This document shows positions 60,827 through 64,000 of a stretch of 64,000 nt of DNA, piece by piece. Source of the stretch: Alphaproteobacteria bacterium HT1-32 (GTDB lineage: Bacteria > Pseudomonadota > Alphaproteobacteria > Rhodospirillales > HT1-32); NCBI GenBank assembly GCA_009649675.1, contig WJPL01000003.1, positions 159,551 through 223,550 on the forward strand, given 5' to 3'. The notes beneath the pieces are model-generated. The model ran no database searches, was not told the DNA's origin, and was given only the letters and a program-made list of their open reading frames with translations. The translations under genes were made by a program, and so were the position numbers. Position 1 is the stretch's first letter. The number at the start of each line of letters is the position of its first letter.

Positions 60827-61298
60827 CCTCATCGACAACAATACCGATATCAAAAGGTCGCTTGCCCATCCGGTAAGCGACCTTTTTTCGTACCTGGCCG
60901 GGCACTGGAAACTGACCCGCCATATCACCGACCATAATCGTGACCAGACAGGTCAGTTGAACGGCGAAGCGCATTTCGCCCCGGACGGTCAGGGGCTGAT
61001 CTATCGTGAACGGGGCCTGCTGCAGATCGGTGATTATGCCGGTGAGGCAACGCAAAGCCTGATCTTTCAGCCAGCAGAAAACGGCGCCGCCGTCCATTTC
61101 TCTGATGGGCGGCCTTTCTATGGTCTCAACCTGTCAGACGGTTGCGACAGTGCTCTGCATCTTTGCACACCGGATCAGTATGAAGTCACCACCCGGGTTA
61201 TCTCGGCAAAGGAATGGCATCAGGCCTGGCGGGTGAGGGGACCAGCCAAGGACCAGACAATCACTTCCCTGTTTCACCGTATCACCAAACAGGGCTGA
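60801..61298 (+). CDS. DUF6314-family protein (start uncertain)
   Basis: From about 60876 the frame matches DUF6314: DLFSYLAGHWKLTRHI, GEAHFAPDGQGLIYRERG, HFSDGRPFYGLNL, HLCTPDQYEV, WHQAWRVRGPAKDQTITSLFHR. Homologues start just before the DLF segment, but here no ATG, GTG or TTG lies there; the codon is GTA (60873). The nearest candidate start is TTG 60801, overlapping bioY by 26 bases, and gives 165 aa. A terminator-like hairpin (60852-60888) lies inside this 5' part. Function unknown. Confidence 0.6.
   Translation: MSETRRKADLIDNNTDIKRSLAHPVSDLFSYLAGHWKLTRHITDHNRDQTGQLNGEAHFAPDGQGLIYRERGLLQIGDYAGEATQSLIFQPAENGAAVHFSDGRPFYGLNLSDGCDSALHLCTPDQYEVTTRVISAKEWHQAWRVRGPAKDQTITSLFHRITKQG
60852..60888 (+). 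terminator. Terminator-like hairpin after bioY, inside the DUF6314 5' region
   Basis: AAAAGGTCGCTT (60852-60863) and AAGCGACCTTTT (60875-60886) form a perfect 12-bp stem with an 11-base loop and a T-run. It looks like the bioY terminator but is spanned by the DUF6314 reading frame. Confidence 0.8.
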
Positions 61299-61307
61299 AC
61301 AGCCCTG
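61290..61307. terminator. Short hairpin at the DUF6314/DctM convergence
   Basis: CAGGGCTG-AA-CAGCCCTG overlaps the DUF6314 stop codon. There is no T-run, so any termination would be weak. Confidence 0.3.
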
Positions 61308-61373
61308 CCAGTAATATCCTGATAATTTCCCGCCACCCCGGTGTGACGACGAAGATCACCCTTCGGAAAGGGA

Positions 61374-63038
61374 TCAGAAGATCACCGTCGGCAGCCAGGT
61401 GGCGATAGCCGGGAAGTACCAGAGGACAACCAGTGCCAGAATCTGGATCAGCACGAAAGGGGCGACCCCCTTATAGATCTGCATGGTGGTCACCGACGGT
61501 GGTGCGACACCACGCAGATAGAACAGCGCAAATCCGAATGGCGGTGTCAGGAAACTGGTCTGAAGGTTGATCGCCATCATGATACCGAGCCAGACCGGAT
61601 CAACCCCCTCCATCGCCAGCAGGATGGGGGCGACCAGCGGAACCACGACAAATGTGATTTCGATGAAGTCGAGGAAAAACCCGAGGAAGAACATCACCAG
61701 CATGACCATCACGATGGCCGTTGCCTGACCACCGGGAAGGTTGCTCAGGAATTCATGCACGGCGTCATCGCCACCAAGCCCCCGGAAAACCAGCGAGAAG
61801 ACCGCCGCACCGATGAGAATGACGAACACCATCGATGAGACCTTCATCGTCCCAATCGTCGTGGCCTGCAGAATACGCGTCGCAAAAACCCGCCAGAGAG
61901 CAATCGACATCCCCCACATGAAAATCAGGCAGGTGATGACAGCGCCGACAATTGCAATCATGTCAGCTGTCGGGATTTCATCGCGTTTGACACGCAGGTC
62001 CATCGTATTGGCAATAACCAGCATGATAACCAGACTGATGGCCGAGATATAGATCGGCCACGGTCCGCCACGGTCCATTCGCTCAGCCAGCGCATAGAAC
62101 GGACGCATAACAACCAGCGCATTTTTTGGCTGCGTGATCGGCTCGTCCGATATCTTGTCCAGCCGCAGACCGGCCAGCATCAGCGAACCGATGGCACCAA
62201 CAGCCGCAGCCTCCGTCGGGGTTGCGACACCGGCAAGGATGGAGCCGAGCACAGCGATAATCAGCACAATCGGCGGCACCAGCGCACTCAACACCCGCAG
62301 GATCAGCGCTTCCTCGTCATGTGCTGCATCCAGTTCCTCACGCGGAATAGCCGGCGAGGTCGATGGCAATAACAGGGCGACCGTCAGCTGGTAGACCACA
62401 TACATGCCAACCAGCATCAGCCCCGGCAGCAGCGCACCGGCAAACAGATCACCGACCGAAACCGTTTCCGGTGAGAAAATTCCCTGGGAAAGCTGTGCTT
62501 TCTGATAGGCAATCGACAGCTGATCCCCCAGCAACACCAGAACAATGGAGGGCGGGATAATCTGACCGAGTGTTCCCGCAGCACAGATCGATCCGCAGGC
62601 CAGTGACGGATTGTAGCCACGGCGCAACATGGTCGGCAGCGACAGTAACCCCATGGTCACAACCGTTGCACCGACAATCCCGGTTGAGGCTGCCAGCAGG
62701 GCCCCGACAAAGGTTACGGAAAGACCGATACCGCCGCGCATGCTGCCAAAAGCGGCCCCCATGGTCTCCAGCAGTTCCTCGGCGACCTTCGACCGCTCCA
62801 GCATGACGCCCATGAAGACGAACAGCGGAACCGCAATCAGGACTTCATTGGTCATCGTGCCATAGATGCGCGATGCCATGGCCCCGAACAGGCTCATATC
62901 GAAGATACCAAAACCCAGCCCGATCAGCGCATAGAGCAGGGCTGTCCCGGCAAGGGTAAAAGCGACCGGAAAACCGCACAGCAGAAACACGCAGGCGGAG
63001 GCGAACATCATCAGATCGAGAATTTCCTGAACCAGCAT
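61374..63038 (-). CDS. TRAP transporter large permease (DctM), extended
   Basis: DctM is the sodium-driven membrane subunit of TRAP transporters for organic acids. The 554-aa protein has many hydrophobic helices and family motifs (FPVAFTLAG, VPLFVFMGVMLERSKVAEEL, SLPTMLRRGYNPSLACGSICAAGTLGQIIPPSIVLVLLG, TPTEAAAVGAIGSL). It exceeds the usual length of about 430: an insert of about 110 residues with extra helices lies between TPTEAAAVG and the RILQATTIGTMKVSS repeat. Substrate unknown. It follows dctQ by three bases. Confidence 0.93.
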   Translation of the reverse strand: MLVQEILDLMMFASACVFLLCGFPVAFTLAGTALLYALIGLGFGIFDMSLFGAMASRIYGTMTNEVLIAVPLFVFMGVMLERSKVAEELLETMGAAFGSMRGGIGLSVTFVGALLAASTGIVGATVVTMGLLSLPTMLRRGYNPSLACGSICAAGTLGQIIPPSIVLVLLGDQLSIAYQKAQLSQGIFSPETVSVGDLFAGALLPGLMLVGMYVVYQLTVALLLPSTSPAIPREELDAAHDEEALILRVLSALVPPIVLIIAVLGSILAGVATPTEAAAVGAIGSLMLAGLRLDKISDEPITQPKNALVVMRPFYALAERMDRGGPWPIYISAISLVIMLVIANTMDLRVKRDEIPTADMIAIVGAVITCLIFMWGMSIALWRVFATRILQATTIGTMKVSSMVFVILIGAAVFSLVFRGLGGDDAVHEFLSNLPGGQATAIVMVMLVMFFLGFFLDFIEITFVVVPLVAPILLAMEGVDPVWLGIMMAINLQTSFLTPPFGFALFYLRGVAPPSVTTMQIYKGVAPFVLIQILALVVLWYFPAIATWLPTVIF

Positions 63039-63041
63039 GAT

Positions 63042-63584
63042 CTAGACTCCGTCCTCTCTGACTTCAGGGATCAGCGTCTCCCGGCCAGTAAGGCGCAGAA
63101 CAGAAGCAATGATCATTGAGACACCCTGAGCAATCACCAGTCCACAAAACATCAGGATCACCGACTTCAGCAGGAAAACAGCCGGGATACCGCTGGTCTC
63201 TTTCGAACCTTCCAGCACTTCCCAGCTGGAGACGACATATTGCCAGCTGTAAATCCAGATCAGCAATGCCACGGGAATAAGGAAAAACAGGGCGCCACCA
63301 AGATCGACAATGGCTTTGGTCCGGGGACTGGCCTCACGATAGAAGATATCAACCCGTACATGACCTTCATGCAGCAGGGTATAGCCTGCGCCGACCATAA
63401 ACAGGATGGCATGCATGTAGATAATCGATTCCTGCATCATGATCGAACCGAGACCAAAGATGTAGCGCATCACGACGACAGCGAACTGTATCAGCACCAT
63501 CACAAGAGCCAGCCAGGCAATCCATTTGCCGACGGCATTGTTGAATCGGTTGATCACCGCCGAAAGACTGGCGAGTGCCTGCAT
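63042..63584 (-). CDS. TRAP transporter small permease (DctQ)
   Basis: The 180-aa protein has four hydrophobic helices (about 20-40, 55-72, 93-113, 135-160) typical of DctQ, with RYIFGLGSIMMQESIIYMHAILFMVGAGYTLLHEGHVRVDIFYREASPRTKA. ATG 63584 follows AGGGGGAA; an open frame runs further upstream without homology. Part of a DctP-DctQ-DctM operon on the minus strand. Confidence 0.9.
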   Translation of the reverse strand: MQALASLSAVINRFNNAVGKWIAWLALVMVLIQFAVVVMRYIFGLGSIMMQESIIYMHAILFMVGAGYTLLHEGHVRVDIFYREASPRTKAIVDLGGALFFLIPVALLIWIYSWQYVVSSWEVLEGSKETSGIPAVFLLKSVILMFCGLVIAQGVSMIIASVLRLTGRETLIPEVREDGV

Positions 63585-63711
63585 GGTTGATTCCCCCTGA
63601 GCTGCTTTTTTTTGCCGCAGAACCAATTCTGTTCTGTTTAGCCGCAAGTGGCCCCGATTGATAGATTTATCGAAAACGGACGTCGTTTACAGCCGACATC
63701 CCGCACACGCA

Positions 63712-63743
63712 ACCGGGTCACGCCCTGTTCGACGTGACCCGGT
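63712..63743 (-). other. Hairpin between dctP and dctQ
   Basis: ACCGGGTCACG and CGTGACCCGGT form a perfect 11-bp stem with a 10-base loop and no T-run. Such a stem after the DctP gene often stabilises or partially terminates the message so that more binding protein is made. Confidence 0.5.
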
Positions 63744-63778
63744 GTCGGACGGCATCATGCCATCAGATCGTGAGCCGC

Positions 63779-64000
63779 TTACTTGCCGTATTTGAACGGC
63801 AGGACGCGTGCGTTGGTATAGGCCTGATCTGCGATCTTCGACCAGGCGAGGGCCTTCTTACGGAACGCGATGAAACTGTCATACACTTCCTTCGTGATGC
63901 CACCGTCATTCGCCGTAGCAGACACAACGTCACCCGACGCTTCACCAATCGCGTTCAGCGTCTTGTCATCGAACTTCCGCAGCAGAACCTTGTGCTTCTC
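63779..64000 (-). CDS. TRAP transporter substrate-binding protein DctP, C-terminal part
   Basis: Only the last 73 codons are present; the gene continues past the window edge. The visible sequence (LNAIGEASGDVVSATAND, VYDSFIAFRKKALAWSKIAD, AYTNARVLPFKYGK) fits the C-terminal end of periplasmic DctP proteins, which usually close with an aromatic-rich tail after the AW...Y motif. The neighbours dctQ and dctM support the call. The substrate cannot be told from this piece. Confidence 0.85.
   Translation of the reverse strand, partial: EKHKVLLRKFDDKTLNAIGEASGDVVSATANDGGITKEVYDSFIAFRKKALAWSKIADQAYTNARVLPFKYGK

Overview
This window is a gene-dense stretch of chromosome, roughly 57 % G+C by eye, from an alphaproteobacterium. 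The supporting signs are the LpxI (not LpxH) lipid A branch, the GTTC-N7-GTTC type SOS box upstream of lexA, the lipoyl domain fused to the N-terminus of the pyruvate dehydrogenase E1-beta subunit, the pdxJ-acpS-lepB-rnc-era-recO block, and a LmdC-like peptidase/bactofilin pair. The gene order resembles Rhodospirillales-type genomes (inference, genus not resolved). No insertion sequence, prophage, CRISPR array, tRNA or rRNA gene was found. Almost all of the window is core genome.

Layout. 1-3.9 kb: lipid A synthesis (lpxD end, fabZ, lpxA, lpxI, lpxB) and a glyoxalase. 4-6.8 kb: gltA and gltX on the minus strand. 6.8-13.4 kb: comEC convergent with lexA, followed on the minus strand by moeA, moaC, trpC and trpD, coupled by short overlaps. 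13.6-16.5 kb: a YibQ-type polysaccharide deacetylase and a PpiD-like chaperone, convergent. 16.7-24 kb: tpiA, secG, pyrG, kdsA, a CBS protein, a GcvA-like LysR regulator divergent from a DUF1127 protein, eno and ftsB. 24.2-29.8 kb: the pyruvate dehydrogenase operon with an embedded cupin. 29.9-34.9 kb: a TTC38-like TPR protein, a TetR regulator, an Ldh-family dehydrogenase and glnS. 35-39.2 kb: lipA, a RatA/COQ10 protein, a DUF302 protein with a CxxC next to a YeeE/YedE (TsuA-like) transporter, cinA and pgpA.

39.4-46.5 kb: M23 peptidase plus bactofilin, a serine/threonine dehydratase, a haloacid dehalogenase, a soluble lytic transglycosylase, dapA and smpB. 46.6-49.5 kb: a molybdopterin oxidoreductase, two tandem glutathione peroxidases (one exported, one cytosolic), a family-5 uracil-DNA glycosylase and a NYN-domain protein. 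49.6-60.2 kb: folK, rpoZ, rsh, a DUF2062 protein, pdxJ, acpS, lepB, rnc, era, recO and parC. 60.2-61.3 kb: bioY and a DUF6314 gene. 61.4-64 kb: a TRAP transporter (DctM, DctQ, partial DctP).

Functionally the window covers outer-membrane lipid A (lpx genes, kdsA), entry to the TCA cycle (pdh operon, lipA for its lipoyl cofactor, gltA), translation (gltX, glnS, smpB), molybdenum cofactor (moaC, moeA, used by the sulfite-oxidase-like protein), stress control (lexA, rsh) and cell-wall architecture (M23/bactofilin, slt, dapA, ftsB). I did not find a clearly new system. The best leads are the DUF302/YeeE pair, a terminator-like hairpin lying inside the 5' coding region of the DUF6314 gene, the structured leader before the M23/bactofilin pair, and the TTC38-like protein. 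All intergenic gaps are shorter than about 300 bases.
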